The notes: generated by a model not told the origin, from the sequence alone. Shown: positions 50,208 to 59,427, counted from the first letter of the stretch. The stretch is DNA of 64,000 bases from Bacillus_BA songklensis (GCF_042649685.1 NZ_JBHRZT010000020.1:496001-560000), one strand, 5' to 3'. Translations and numbers: made by a program.

Positions 50208-51755
50208 ATGTCTAAATTTTTGCGCGGTACGCTCATTTTAATCCTTGCTGGATTAATTACAAGAGTACTTGGCTTTGTAAATCGGATTGTCATTGCCCGT
50301 TTGATCGGTGATGAAGGGGTAGGCCTATTCATGATGGCGGTCCCTACTTTATTTCTTGTCATTACGGCTACACAGCTCGGATTGCCTGTTGCCATTTCAA
50401 AATTAGTGGCGGAAGCCGAAGCGTTAGGTGATAGAAGAAAAATTAAAAAAATTTTAATTGTCTCTCTCTCCATCACTTCTGTGTTAAGCGTCTTGTTTAC
50501 GGTCTTATTAATTGTTCTGGCACCGATTGTCTCCCGAACATTTTTCACGGACGAACGCACATATTATCCACTAATCGCCATTACACCTGTTGTTCCGATT
50601 ATTGCAATCTCTTCAATTATTCGAGGTTATTTCCATGGAAGACAACAAATGAAACCTGCTGCCTACTCACAAGTTATCGAACAAATTGTAAGAATCTTCC
50701 TTGTAGCTGTTTGCACAAGGGCCTTTTTACCTTACGGCGTGGAATATGCAGCTGCAGGTGCTATGCTGTCTGCCGTATTTGGAGAGCTTGCGTCGCTGTT
50801 GTACATGCTCTTTATGTTTAAAATAAAGAAACAAATCAAAATTCGCCGTAACTTTTTCTCTTCTTTAAAGGGAGGAAAAATGACCTTTTACGAGTTGATG
50901 AGCATCGCATTGCCAACAACAGGAAGCAGGATGATCGGATCCCTATCCTGGTTTTTAGAGCCCATTATCGTCGCTCAAAGTCTGGCCATAGCCGGAGTTG
51001 CCACCATCACGGCTACGAAACAATATGGGGAATTGACCGGATTTGCCCTGCCGCTTCTCATGCTACCTTCCTTTATTACCGTTTCATTATCTACATCACT
51101 CGTTCCGGCAATCAGTGAAGCCATGGCCCAAAAACAATACCTCCAAATCGAACATCGGCTGCAGCAAGCATTAAGGTTGTCGTTTGTGACGGGGGGACTT
51201 GCCGTTATTGTGTTATATGTGTTCGCCGAACCTGTCATGCAATTGATGTACGGTTCTACAAAGGCTGCTGTTTTTGTGAAGGTAATGGCCCCTTTCTTCA
51301 TTTTTCATTACTTTCAGGGACCTTTACAGGCTGTATTACAAGCATTAAATCTTGCTCGAGCGGCAATGGTCAACAGCCTCATAGGTGCAGCCGTGAAAAC
51401 GGCTTTAATTTTTCTATTGGCAACAAGACCAGGCTTGGGCATCATGGGGGCCGCTCTGGCGATTGTAATCGGAATCATGCTTGTGACACTCCTTCACCTG
51501 TCGACGGTAATAAAAGCAGTTTCCTGCACCATTCATGTCCGAGACTATGTAAAAGGCTTTATCGTCATAATCGTATCTAGTTTGATTGGGCACTTCATTC
51601 ATATCCGTTTTCTCCTGGATGGAAATCTTGTTTTTAACACACTGCTTGCCATTTCCATCATCTCAAGCGTCTACTTCATTCTGCTTTATCTCTTCAAGCT
51701 CATCACTAAGGAAGAAATTAAGCGTTTCTCGTTTCTAAACCCTTTTCGTAAATGA
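50208..51755 (+). CDS. spoVB: Stage V sporulation protein B, MOP-superfamily flippase
   Basis: A 515-residue membrane protein with about 14 membrane segments (LRGTLILILAGLITRVLGFV at the start, then GLPVAISKLVAEAE). SpoVB is needed for spore cortex synthesis and is thought to flip lipid II in the outer forespore membrane, like MurJ. ATG follows AGGCAGGGAGCAT. It is in its usual place between comN and yrbG. Confidence 0.93.
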   Translation: MSKFLRGTLILILAGLITRVLGFVNRIVIARLIGDEGVGLFMMAVPTLFLVITATQLGLPVAISKLVAEAEALGDRRKIKKILIVSLSITSVLSVLFTVLLIVLAPIVSRTFFTDERTYYPLIAITPVVPIIAISSIIRGYFHGRQQMKPAAYSQVIEQIVRIFLVAVCTRAFLPYGVEYAAAGAMLSAVFGELASLLYMLFMFKIKKQIKIRRNFFSSLKGGKMTFYELMSIALPTTGSRMIGSLSWFLEPIIVAQSLAIAGVATITATKQYGELTGFALPLLMLPSFITVSLSTSLVPAISEAMAQKQYLQIEHRLQQALRLSFVTGGLAVIVLYVFAEPVMQLMYGSTKAAVFVKVMAPFFIFHYFQGPLQAVLQALNLARAAMVNSLIGAAVKTALIFLLATRPGLGIMGAALAIVIGIMLVTLLHLSTVIKAVSCTIHVRDYVKGFIVIIVSSLIGHFIHIRFLLDGNLVFNTLLAISIISSVYFILLYLFKLITKEEIKRFSFLNPFRK

Positions 51756-51836
51756 CGATGCTCTTTTTTAAATGAAATGGACCGTTTTGCTAAATTATGA
51801 TCATACCAGCGACTCCAATGAAGCAGCCCATTTTAG

Positions 51837-51881
51837 CAGGACGGCCCCAAAGCGTCTCGTTGATGCTTTGGGGCCGTCCTG
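51837..51881. terminator. Bidirectional terminator between spoVB and yrbG
   Basis: CAGGACGGCCCCAAAGC (51837-51853) and GCTTTGGGGCCGTCCTG (51865-51881), perfect 17-bp stem, 11-base loop, with TTT on the plus strand. Serves the two convergent genes. Confidence 0.8.
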
Positions 51882-51882
51882 T

Positions 51883-52539
51883 TTATTGGTCTTTTAGGTC
51901 AATGTAAAAGACACCGTTATTGTAGCTGCAATAAGAAATGTCTTTTATTTCTTTATAACCGAGTTTGCGCAATTCCTGTCTCAACCATAAATTCGTTTTA
52001 TTCGCTCTTAACAAATGTTCTTCTTGAATAGTTCCATCCATGATAAAAGGCAAATTCAGGTTTTCTTTCTTCTTTTCCCCTGAGTTATTTTCTTCTTTTT
52101 CAAATACAGACAGTTTACCGGATGGCTCTAGGATGGCAAACTCTACATCCGTAATGTTCTTAACATTTTTTTCCCTAAGCTGCAGCAATAAATCATTAAA
52201 ATTGTAGCGCTGTTTTTTCATTTCTTGTTCATTGATTTTACCGTGTTCGATGATTACGCTCGGTTTTCCATCTAAAATCTCTCTTACCTTTTGGTTTTTT
52301 AATGACCAGTAAGCTAAACCAATCTGAACTAACATTAAAACTGCCATAGGTACAATCGTGTGTGAAAGGGCATCTTCCGGATTTTCAATCGCGATTACAG
52401 CCATTTCAGCAATCATAATAAAAACGACCAAGTCCAAGATACTCAGTTCGCCAATTTCCCTTTTTCCCATTAAGCGAAAAATAAACATAATCAAAAAATA
52501 GAGAAAAATCGTACGAGCGGCAATTATTAACAACTCCAT
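51883..52539 (-). CDS. yrbG: DUF421 membrane protein (YrbG/YetF type)
   Basis: A 218-residue protein, the same length as I recall for B. subtilis YrbG. Three N-terminal membrane segments (to about residue 80) with FRLMGKREIGELSILDLVVF, then a soluble YetF-like domain (QPSVIIEHGKI-type, KNITDVEFAILEPSG). Function is not known; relatives have been linked to the spore membrane. ATG 52539 has GGAGG 9 bases upstream; the earlier in-frame start lacks a site. Convergent with spoVB. Confidence 0.85.
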   Translation of the reverse strand: MELLIIAARTIFLYFLIMFIFRLMGKREIGELSILDLVVFIMIAEMAVIAIENPEDALSHTIVPMAVLMLVQIGLAYWSLKNQKVREILDGKPSVIIEHGKINEQEMKKQRYNFNDLLLQLREKNVKNITDVEFAILEPSGKLSVFEKEENNSGEKKKENLNLPFIMDGTIQEEHLLRANKTNLWLRQELRKLGYKEIKDISYCSYNNGVFYIDLKDQ

Positions 52540-52696
52540 TTGCAACAACCTCCGCATCAAAAGTCATCAACACATAGTGTGTACAAGTGTTCAAAAAACA
52601 TGACATGAAAGATGTAATTCTATTTTTGAACCAAGCTGAATATGCTCGTACTAAAGATGCAAACTTTTATCTTAACGACAAAGGGGGAGCCGCATC

Positions 52697-53077
52697 ATGG
52701 AAAGCAAAAGAATGGGAAGTGCCATTTTATTCGGGGTGATGACTATCTTTATCATCGCTCTTATGACGAGTTTCGTTTTTTCCCTTCTATTAAAGTTTAC
52801 CAATCTGACAGAGAGCTCGATTCAATGGTTTGTGCTGGTTTTATCCTTTATCGCCCTTTTTATCGGAGGATTTGTTTCAGGTGGAAAGGGACAATCAAAA
52901 GGCTGGCTTCTGGGTGCCTCTACCGGTCTTTTTTATTCCTTTATCGTATTCTTAATTCAATTTTTAGGATACGATCAAACGTTTACCCCCCAACAATTAT
53001 TATTTCATGGAGGGTTCATTGCCACCTCGGTACTAGGGGGAGTGTTAGGGGTCAATATGACAATGAAAAGACAGTAA
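52697..53077 (+). CDS. yrzE: TIGR04086-family membrane protein (YrzE type)
   Basis: A 126-residue protein with four membrane segments and little else (SAILFGVMTIFIIALM, FIALFIGGFVSGGKGQSKGW). The SGG-KGxxKGW loop is typical of the family. Function unknown. AAGGGGGAGCC precedes the ATG. An overlapping longer frame (52642-53127) has no membrane pattern or ribosome site and was rejected. Confidence 0.82.
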   Translation: MESKRMGSAILFGVMTIFIIALMTSFVFSLLLKFTNLTESSIQWFVLVLSFIALFIGGFVSGGKGQSKGWLLGASTGLFYSFIVFLIQFLGYDQTFTPQQLLFHGGFIATSVLGGVLGVNMTMKRQ

Positions 53078-53103
53078 CGAACGGGAACATATACTGTTTC
53101 CCT

Positions 53104-53166
53104 AAAAAAATCACCCTTTTCCCTTGACGGCTTATGACCATTCATTAGGAAAAGAGGTGATTTTTC
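53104..53166. terminator. Terminator between yrzE and yajC
   Basis: AAAAAATCACCCTTTTCC pairs with GGAAAAGAGGTGATTTTT across a loop of about 26 bases; T-runs on both strands suit the two convergent genes. Confidence 0.75.
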
Positions 53167-53181
53167 GTTTTTCTTATAAGT

Positions 53182-53442
53182 TTAGTCGTTTTTCACATCA
53201 CGAATCGCAGCACGATCAAACGTTAAACGAGACCCGTCGCCACCTTTGATGATAACTTGTCCTTCATCGATCGAATCTACGATTCCGTGCATACCGCCGA
53301 TTGTTACGACTTTGTCGCCTTTTTTCAGTTCAGACTGCATTTTCTGTACAGCTTTTTGGCGCTTTTGCTGCGGACGAATTAAAAGGAAATAAAAAATCGC
53401 AAACATCAATAAAAGCGGCCAAATACTTGCAAAAATCTCCAT
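53182..53442 (-). CDS. yajC: Preprotein translocase accessory subunit YajC
   Basis: An 86-residue protein: one membrane helix at about 4-20 (IWPLLLMFAIFYFLLIRPQQ), then a small soluble domain (GDKVVTIGGMHGIVDSID). YajC associates with SecDF and YidC. It follows tgt by 183 bases, an order found in many bacteria. Confidence 0.93.
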   Translation of the reverse strand: MEIFASIWPLLLMFAIFYFLLIRPQQKRQKAVQKMQSELKKGDKVVTIGGMHGIVDSIDEGQVIIKGGDGSRLTFDRAAIRDVKND

Positions 53443-53625
53443 TATGTATGTTCCTCCTTTATTAAATGATTAGCTTTTTCAATCTGTACCGTTGTTTTCC
53501 ACCCTTATACACGACGGGAAAAGAGCAGCCAAATTGTTCTGGTTGCTCTTTCCTGCTGATGCAGGTAAACAACAGTTCGTGTGAAAACAGCCAAAATATA
53601 AAATAGGCATGGCCTACATTATCAA

Positions 53626-54765
53626 TTAAAAGTTTTTCGCGTTCGGCTTATTAAATCCATATTTTTCAAAGAACTCGTCCCGGAAATCACCCAGACGATC
53701 TTCACGGATCGCTTCACGCACTTGCTCCATTAATTTTAGCAGAAAATATAAGTTATGGTAAGATGTTAAGCGAATTCCAAATGTTTCGTCACAGCGAATC
53801 AGGTGACGAATGTAAGCACGTGTATAGTTTTTGCATGTATAGCAATCACAGTGCTCATCAATTGGACGGAAGTCCTCTGCATATTTTGCATTTTTCACCA
53901 CAAGTCTTCCTTCACTTGTCATTAATGTCCCATTGCGGGCAATGCGTGTCGGCAATACGCAGTCAAACATGTCAATGCCGCGAATGGCACCATCAATCAA
54001 GGAATCCGGAGAACCCACCCCCATTAAATAACGCGGTTTGTTCGTTGGCAATAATGGTGTCGTAAATTCAAGCACACGGCTCATGACGTCTTTTGGTTCA
54101 CCTACTGATAATCCTCCTACCGCATAACCCGGGAAGTCCAATGATACTAGATCCCTTGCACTTTGTCTTCGCAGTTCTTCATACTCGCCGCCCTGTACAA
54201 TTCCGAATAGACCTTGATCTTCAGGACGTGCGTGAGCTTTTAAGCATCTCTCGGCCCAGCGGCTTGTTCGCTCAACGGATGACTTCATATAATCATACTC
54301 TGCAGGATAAGGCGGACATTCATCAAATGCCATCATAATGTCTGATCCAAGGGCATTTTGAATTTCCATTGCTTTTTCCGGAGATAAAAATAGCTTGTCT
54401 CCATTTAAATGATTGCGGAAGTGAACCCCTTCTTCTTCAATGCGGCGGAATTCACTTAAACTAAAGACTTGGAAGCCACCCGAATCGGTTAAAATAGGAC
54501 GATCCCAGTTCATGAATTGGTGAAGGCCCCCCGCTTTTTTTACAATCTCATGACCTGGACGGAGCCATAGGTGGTACGTGTTGCTTAAAATGATACCTGC
54601 TCCCATCTGCTTTAACTCTTCTGGAGACATCGTTTTAACAGTTGCCAATGTTCCCACGGGCATGAAAATCGGTGTTTCAAACGAGCCGTGCGGAGTATGT
54701 ACAATTCCAAGACGCGCTCCTGTTTGTTTACAAGTTTTAATTAATTCATAACGTATAGCCGTCAT
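53626..54765 (-). CDS. tgt: Queuine tRNA-ribosyltransferase
   Basis: A 379-residue enzyme that exchanges guanine 34 of GU(N) tRNAs for preQ1. Catalytic Asp segments TDSGGFQVFSL and GIDMFDCVLPTR, and the zinc site CDCYTCKNYTRAYIRHL with its late His. Length is standard. It starts 28 bases after queA. Confidence 0.96.
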   Translation of the reverse strand: MTAIRYELIKTCKQTGARLGIVHTPHGSFETPIFMPVGTLATVKTMSPEELKQMGAGIILSNTYHLWLRPGHEIVKKAGGLHQFMNWDRPILTDSGGFQVFSLSEFRRIEEEGVHFRNHLNGDKLFLSPEKAMEIQNALGSDIMMAFDECPPYPAEYDYMKSSVERTSRWAERCLKAHARPEDQGLFGIVQGGEYEELRRQSARDLVSLDFPGYAVGGLSVGEPKDVMSRVLEFTTPLLPTNKPRYLMGVGSPDSLIDGAIRGIDMFDCVLPTRIARNGTLMTSEGRLVVKNAKYAEDFRPIDEHCDCYTCKNYTRAYIRHLIRCDETFGIRLTSYHNLYFLLKLMEQVREAIREDRLGDFRDEFFEKYGFNKPNAKNF

Positions 54766-54793
54766 CGTTTATAATCTTTCCTTCCTAATCATC

Positions 54794-55822
54794 CTAAATA
54801 ATAAGCATTGCATCGCCAAAACTGAAGAAACGATATTTTTGCTCTACTGCTGTATTGTAAGCATGTAAAACATGTTCACGTCCCGCAAGAGCACTTACAA
54901 GCATAATCAGTGTCGATTTTGGCAAATGGAAGTTTGTAATCATACCATCGATTCCCCTAAATTCATAACCTGGAAAAATGAAAATATTTGTCCACCCTGA
55001 TGAAGCCACAAATTTCCCGTCATGTTCAGAAGCAATCGTTTCCAATGTGCGTGTTGTTGTCGTTCCGACGGAAATAATGCGCCCTCCCTGCTCACGCACT
55101 TCGTTTAATAACGCTGCTGTTCCTTCACCTATTTGATAAAACTCAGCATGCATGTCGTGTTCCTCAAGGTTGTCCACACTAACAGGCCTAAAGGTCCCTA
55201 AACCTACATGCAGCGTAATAAACGCAATATGTACACCTTTTTGCTTGATCTCCTCTAACAATTCCTCAGTAAAATGCAACCCGGCTGTCGGTGCGGCAGC
55301 GGAACCTCGCTCACGGGCAAAAACCGTTTGATAACGTTCTCTGTCATCTAATTGCTCTTTAATATAAGGAGGAAGAGGCATTTCTCCCAATTGATCCAGC
55401 ACTTCATAAAAAATGCCTTCGTATTCAAATTGAAGAACACGCCCTCCCTGCTCTCCCGTGCCGACACACGTTGCCTTTAAGCGGCCGTCTCCAAACGTAA
55501 GGACCGTTCCTTCTTTTACCCGTTTTGCAGGCTTTACAAGCGTTTCCCATGTATCCCCTTCTGTTTGCTTAAGAAGAAGAACTTCAATGTTGGCGCCAGT
55601 ATCTTCTTTTGTACCGAATAAACGGGCGGGCATTACACGTGTATTGTTAAGGACCAGACAATCTCCTTCTTGTAAATACGAAATTATGTCATGAAAGGTT
55701 TCATGTTTTATGTCACCCGTTTCTTTATTTAATACCATAAGCCTTGAGGCATCACGTTTTTCAAGAGGAGTTTGAGCAATTAATTCTTCTGGTAAATAAA
55801 AATCAAACAAATCAACTTTCAT
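54794..55822 (-). CDS. queA: S-adenosylmethionine:tRNA ribosyltransferase-isomerase QueA
   Basis: A 342-residue enzyme that moves the ribosyl part of SAM onto preQ1-tRNA to make epoxyqueuosine. It starts MKVDLFDFYLPEELIAQTPL and has AAPTAGLHFTEELLEEI and TNFHLPKSTLIMLVSALAG. ATG 55822 follows AGGTGACAACA; a GTG three codons earlier overlaps that site. First of queA-tgt. Confidence 0.96.
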   Translation of the reverse strand: MKVDLFDFYLPEELIAQTPLEKRDASRLMVLNKETGDIKHETFHDIISYLQEGDCLVLNNTRVMPARLFGTKEDTGANIEVLLLKQTEGDTWETLVKPAKRVKEGTVLTFGDGRLKATCVGTGEQGGRVLQFEYEGIFYEVLDQLGEMPLPPYIKEQLDDRERYQTVFARERGSAAAPTAGLHFTEELLEEIKQKGVHIAFITLHVGLGTFRPVSVDNLEEHDMHAEFYQIGEGTAALLNEVREQGGRIISVGTTTTRTLETIASEHDGKFVASSGWTNIFIFPGYEFRGIDGMITNFHLPKSTLIMLVSALAGREHVLHAYNTAVEQKYRFFSFGDAMLII

Positions 55823-55921
55823 TGTTGTCACCTGTTTCTGTATTTACTTCTTTTTTTATCAAGTTTAAACAGGCGGTCGCATTTTCCCTTTTTCAGCAAA
55901 AGCCTCCGCCCGTAAGAACCT

Positions 55922-56122
55922 TTATTTTAGTTTGCCGATAATGAAGAAAATCAATGATAATACAACACTAATCACAATAGAAGTCACAATCGGAAAATAA
56001 AAAGTTGTGTTTCCTTTTTTAATGAGGATATCGCCAGGGAGCTTTCCAATAAACTGTAGCACAAACCCAACAAGGAGTAAAAGGGCTCCCGCTCCCATCA
56101 GCATTTTAGGAAGTTCTGTCAT
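55922..56122 (-). CDS. DUF2905 small membrane protein
   Basis: A 66-residue protein with two membrane helices separated by GKLPGDILIKKGNTTFYFPI, the hallmark of DUF2905. Function unknown. Its ATG overlaps the ruvB stop by 4 bases, so it is translated with ruvB; queA follows 99 bases later. Confidence 0.82.
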   Translation of the reverse strand: MTELPKMLMGAGALLLLVGFVLQFIGKLPGDILIKKGNTTFYFPIVTSIVISVVLSLIFFIIGKLK

Positions 56123-57120
56123 CTTTCGGGTACCTCCATTTGGAAATGCTCGTATACCGAATTCGTCACAATCCGCCCGCGGGGTGTACGCTGTAAAAAG
56201 CCGATTTGCAGTAAATATGGCTCGTATACATCCTCGATCGTATGTGGTTCTTCCCCGATTGTCGCGGCAATCGTATCCAAACCGACCGGGCCTCCGCGGA
56301 ATTTTTCGATGATGCCTTTTAATAATTTATGGTCAATATGGTCGAGTCCTAAACGGTCTACTTGCAATAATTCAAGGGCTTCATTGGCTAACCCTGCCGT
56401 AATTTCTCCATCTCCCCGTACCTGTGCAAAATCACGCACCCGACGTAATAAACGGTTGGAGATACGGGGAGTGCCTCTCGAACGTCTTGCGATCTCAACA
56501 GCTGCACTTTTCTCGATCCCTACATTCAAAATGGAAGCCGTACGCTCGACAATGGATGCTAAATCTTCAGTCTGGTAATACTCCAGGCGACTTAAGACAC
56601 CGAAACGATCACGTAAAGGAGAAGATAATAATCCTGCTCTTGTTGTTGCTCCTACCAACGTGAAGGGCGGTAAGTCAAGGCGAACCGAACGGGCACTCGG
56701 TCCTTTTCCAATGACAATATCAAGGCAAAAATCTTCCATTGCCGGATAAAGAACTTCTTCTACCGAACGATGAAGACGGTGGATTTCATCAATAAACAGG
56801 ACATCCCCTGGTTCTAGACTTGTTAAGATGGCTGCCAAATCACCCGGGCGTTCAATGGCCGGCCCTGATGTCGTCCGAAGCTGTACCCCCATTTCATTGG
56901 CAATGATGGCCGCTAAGGTTGTTTTCCCCAGGCCAGGCGGTCCATACAACAATACATGATCTAACGTTTCGTTGCGCAGCTTGGCAGCTTGAATGAAAAT
57001 GTCCAAATGGGACTTTACTTTGTGTTGTCCGATATACTGTTGCAGCGTCTGCGGACGCAAACTTTGTTCAAGCCATTCTTCTTCCTGGATGACATCACCA
57101 GTCACGATGCGCTCGTCCAT
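56119..57120 (-). CDS. ruvB: Holliday junction branch migration motor RuvB
   Basis: A 333-residue AAA+ ATPase that drives branch migration with RuvA. Walker A GPPGLGKT at 60-67, Walker B LFIDEIHRLHR, sensor GATTRAGLLSSPLRDRFG, C-terminal winged helix GFLQRTPRGRIVT. Complete. It starts 35 bases after ruvA and overlaps the DUF2905 gene. Confidence 0.97.
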   Translation of the reverse strand: MDERIVTGDVIQEEEWLEQSLRPQTLQQYIGQHKVKSHLDIFIQAAKLRNETLDHVLLYGPPGLGKTTLAAIIANEMGVQLRTTSGPAIERPGDLAAILTSLEPGDVLFIDEIHRLHRSVEEVLYPAMEDFCLDIVIGKGPSARSVRLDLPPFTLVGATTRAGLLSSPLRDRFGVLSRLEYYQTEDLASIVERTASILNVGIEKSAAVEIARRSRGTPRISNRLLRRVRDFAQVRGDGEITAGLANEALELLQVDRLGLDHIDHKLLKGIIEKFRGGPVGLDTIAATIGEEPHTIEDVYEPYLLQIGFLQRTPRGRIVTNSVYEHFQMEVPER

Positions 57121-57155
57121 ATAATCCTCCTCCCCTTCTTTTACTGGTCATTGCT

Positions 57156-57767
57156 CTATTTTAACAATTTCTGCAATGCCTTTTTGATGTATTGATCTGT
57201 TGTTAACTTTTCTTTCATTAGATCCGGAATAACCTTGTTGATTTCTCTCTCTGCATAGCCCAATACTTTTAATGCTTCAACCGCTTCATCCAATGCTTCT
57301 GATTCACTTGTCACGGCATCCAGTCTTTCTACATCGGTAAATAAATCCGGCACGGCACCCGGCAGCACATCATGAAGCTTTCCTTTTAAATCCAAAATCA
57401 TTTGTCGTGCCGTTTTCTTGCCGACTCCCGGAAATTTCACTAAAAACTTCTCGTTTTCCTCCTCAATGGCCTGCACAAGCTGAACAGGATTTCCTGAAGC
57501 TAAAATGGCCAAGGCCCCTTTTGGACCGATGCCTGACACACTTAATAATTTCGTAAACAATCCTTTTTCCTCACGGGAAGCAAAACCGTATAAAGCGATC
57601 ACATCTTCACGTACATAATGATAGGTGTAAATCGTCACGTCCGCTTTCGGATTGATGGTAAACACGTAAGGATTCGGCGTAAATAATTGATAGCCGATTC
57701 CGTTGTTCTCAATTACTACATATTCAGGATTTAAATACGTAATAACCCCTTTTATATAATCAAACAA
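57156..57767 (-). CDS. ruvA: Holliday junction-binding protein RuvA
   Basis: A 203-residue protein that binds four-way junctions and loads RuvB. OB fold (MFDYIKGVITYLNPEYVVIE), tandem helix-hairpin-helix (LLSVSGIGPKGALAIL, VKFPGVGKKTARQMI), and a C-terminal domain that contacts RuvB (ALKVLGYAEREINKV). No ruvC is seen nearby, as usual in Bacillus. Confidence 0.96.
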   Translation of the reverse strand: MFDYIKGVITYLNPEYVVIENNGIGYQLFTPNPYVFTINPKADVTIYTYHYVREDVIALYGFASREEKGLFTKLLSVSGIGPKGALAILASGNPVQLVQAIEEENEKFLVKFPGVGKKTARQMILDLKGKLHDVLPGAVPDLFTDVERLDAVTSESEALDEAVEALKVLGYAEREINKVIPDLMKEKLTTDQYIKKALQKLLK

Positions 57768-57811
57768 TCTATTCTCTCCCTTGCCACTTATCTAGAAGGA
57801 CATACGTTTTA

Positions 57812-57861
57812 TCCCGCTCTTGCGGGCAGTAAGACCCCCACCTGGTGAAGATTCACTTTAT
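57812..57861 (+). repeat. Family B repeat, short form with both ends
   Basis: TCCCGCTCTTGCGGGCAGTA, then AGACCCCCACC and GTGAAGATTCACTTTAT. This short copy shows both family ends and lacks the inner hairpin. It lies upstream of ruvA, pointing away from it, inside a 358-base gap that also holds a ruvA -10 box and the bofC terminator; no gene is seen. Confidence 0.7.
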
Positions 57862-57928
57862 GCTACCACATTTGAAATACATTTGACTACTTGCACACGG
57901 CGGCACTCCGCAAACGTACGTTCCTTTC

Positions 57929-57934
57929 ATTATA
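57929..57934 (-). promoter_or_regulatory. Possible ruvA promoter -10 box
   Basis: Minus-strand TATAAT about 160 bases upstream of ruvA, preceded by an A/T-rich stretch without a good -35. Confidence 0.35.
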
Positions 57935-58056
57935 GCGTAAATTTTTATTTTTTATAAGAAGGCTTCGTTAATAGCCATATTGATTTTGGCTATTTGGGAC
58001 CCGTAAGAAATTCAATCGAAAAATTCAGCGTTTTTTCAGGAACCCATTCCACAAGA

Positions 58057-58112
58057 AATCACCGTTTTCCCAAAATCGTCGATGCTTCAACAATTAAGAG
58101 CCAACGGTGATT
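58057..58112 (-). terminator. Terminator of bofC
   Basis: AATCACCGTT (58057-58066) and AACGGTGATT (58103-58112) form a 10-bp stem with a 36-base loop; TTCTT follows on the minus strand. It lies 13 bases past the bofC stop. Confidence 0.6.
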
Positions 58113-58125
58113 GACATTCTTTTCA

Positions 58126-58638
58126 TTATGGAGAATTAAGCGAATAGTCCTTAAAGAAATTCATCAAAGAAACATATTCATCTTTTGAATGAACGCGTAT
58201 TCCTTTTTTCAGCTCTTCACGATGGTAACTCTCCAGCCTTTCTACATCAATTTGAAAAAATGACTGAATGACTTTCGTGGAGTGATTCGGTTTACCCTCA
58301 TAAATAGACAACATGTTGCCAATCGAAATTCCAAAATACCCGTTTGTCTTTAATAATGGAGAAATATCATCAATATAAGCACGAAATACAAGTTCATCTT
58401 CACCTTCTTTGATGATCCTCCACTGACCATAAGCATCTAAAATTTCTTGCTTAGGGCTATCTACATGACGTATTACTTCTTGACTAACGACTCCGTCGAG
58501 ATATACTCTTTCTAAGAAAACGGTGAACTCCTCTTCGCTTACAGCCGCTTTGACATTTGTTGCAGCCAAACAGACCCATGCCAGCAAAGCGGTAATAAAA
58601 CAAAGCAGGCCTTTTCTTTGATGAATGAGGATATGCAT
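58126..58638 (-). CDS. bofC: Forespore intercompartmental signalling protein BofC
   Basis: A 170-residue secreted protein: signal peptide to about residue 31, then the BofC N-terminal domain (TVFLERVYLDGVVSQEV) and C-terminal domain (GYFGISIGNMLSIYEG, SKDEYVSLMNF). In B. subtilis BofC acts in the intermembrane space of the sporangium and limits SpoIVB-triggered pro-SigK processing. GGAAGGTG precedes the ATG. Synteny with ruvA is conserved. Confidence 0.92.
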   Translation of the reverse strand: MHILIHQRKGLLCFITALLAWVCLAATNVKAAVSEEEFTVFLERVYLDGVVSQEVIRHVDSPKQEILDAYGQWRIIKEGEDELVFRAYIDDISPLLKTNGYFGISIGNMLSIYEGKPNHSTKVIQSFFQIDVERLESYHREELKKGIRVHSKDEYVSLMNFFKDYSLNSP

Positions 58639-58666
58639 CCATCTTCACCTTCCCAAATGTAAAATA

Positions 58667-58721
58667 AAAACTTCTAAACAAGGAAGCATTTACTTATAGC
58701 TTTACCTTATTTAGAAGTTTT
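58667..58721 (-). terminator. Terminator of the WGxxGxxG-type gene
   Basis: AAAACTTCTAAACAAGG (58667-58683) and CCTTATTTAGAAGTTTT (58705-58721), near-perfect 17-bp stem with one G-T pair; TTTTTATTTT follows on the minus strand. Confidence 0.8.
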
Positions 58722-58745
58722 ATCCTTTTTTAAGCGTAAATACAC

Positions 58746-59018
58746 TTAGTAAGCCTCTCTGTCTCTTCTTCTTCTTAATCCTAAAAGGCCTGCTAACCCT
58801 AGTAAGCCAACCCATTCCCAATCCGCATCGTTGTCATCAGCCACATCGGTGGTCTGAGCGACACGGGTTGTTCGGATATCATCGTTTGTTCGATAATTGT
58901 CAGTTGTCCGAACGCCATCATTATTATCAACTTCAGCTAAAACAGGCATACCTGCAGTCATTGCCGCAAGAATGAAAATACCTAAAATGGAAAAAAGCTT
59001 CCTTTTTATAGTTTTCAT
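58746..59018 (-). CDS. Small exported WGxxGxxG-type protein with C-terminal anchor
   Basis: A 90-residue protein. A signal peptide (FSILGIFILAAMTAGMPVLA) leads to a 40-residue polar stretch rich in Thr, Asp and Asn (RTTDNYRTNDDIRTTRV), then WEWVGLLGLAGLLGLRRRR, a Trp-Gly-Leu-rich helix followed by arginines. The layout resembles sorting signals of the CTERM type, named WGxxGxxG in Bacilli. No matching sortase-like enzyme is seen in the window. ATG 59018 follows GGAGGGGAGCT. It lies next to bofC, which with the promoter at 59049-59078 hints at sporulation. Function unknown. Confidence 0.75.
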   Translation of the reverse strand: MKTIKRKLFSILGIFILAAMTAGMPVLAEVDNNDGVRTTDNYRTNDDIRTTRVAQTTDVADDNDADWEWVGLLGLAGLLGLRRRRDREAY

Positions 59019-59048
59019 AGCTCCCCTCCTTCCATTCATTAATGATGT

Positions 59049-59078
59049 TAGGATATCCTATTCATTTTTCATTATTCA
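59049..59078 (-). promoter_or_regulatory. Possible forespore-type (SigF/SigG) promoter
   Basis: Minus strand: TGAATA (59073-59078), 17-base spacer, TATCCTA (59049-59055), close to the SigG pattern (GNATR, CATNNTA). It lies 31 bases upstream of the small exported gene. Confidence 0.3.
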
Positions 59079-59238
59079 GGACTTGGTTCTGAACTATTGT
59101 GGAAGGGGGCTGGATAATCTATTTTAAAAATCTTGTGATACAGGGAGTGTGCCTGCAAATGATATAAAAGTAAAACAACTTTTATTGTCATCACACAAAT
59201 ATATGAGAACTGCCCGTCTTTTTTTGATTATTAAACTC

Positions 59239-59266
59239 TTAACAAATTATGCAATTGAGGTATAAT
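59239..59266 (+). promoter_or_regulatory. Likely SigA promoter of pmpR
   Basis: TTAACA (59239-59244), 16-base spacer, TATAAT (59261-59266). The transcript would have a leader of about 155 bases. The 409-base gap holds this and the divergent promoter above; nothing else is clear. Confidence 0.6.
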
Positions 59267-59427
59267 ATAATTTAGTGGATGAGCCTTCATCTTCAATTAG
59301 TATTGTTTGTCAGCAATATGAAATCGTAACGAACTCCTTATAGTTATTTTGAAAAAGCGTTGAAGAAACAGCTTTATTTCATATTAGCAGTTTTGTGTAG
59401 ATTCAAAGTGGAAAGAGAGTGTTCATT

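Noticed and set aside
52642..53127. 161-codon plus-strand frame overlapping yrzE
   Set aside because: It is in another frame, lacks a ribosome site, and the yrzE frame has the clear membrane pattern.
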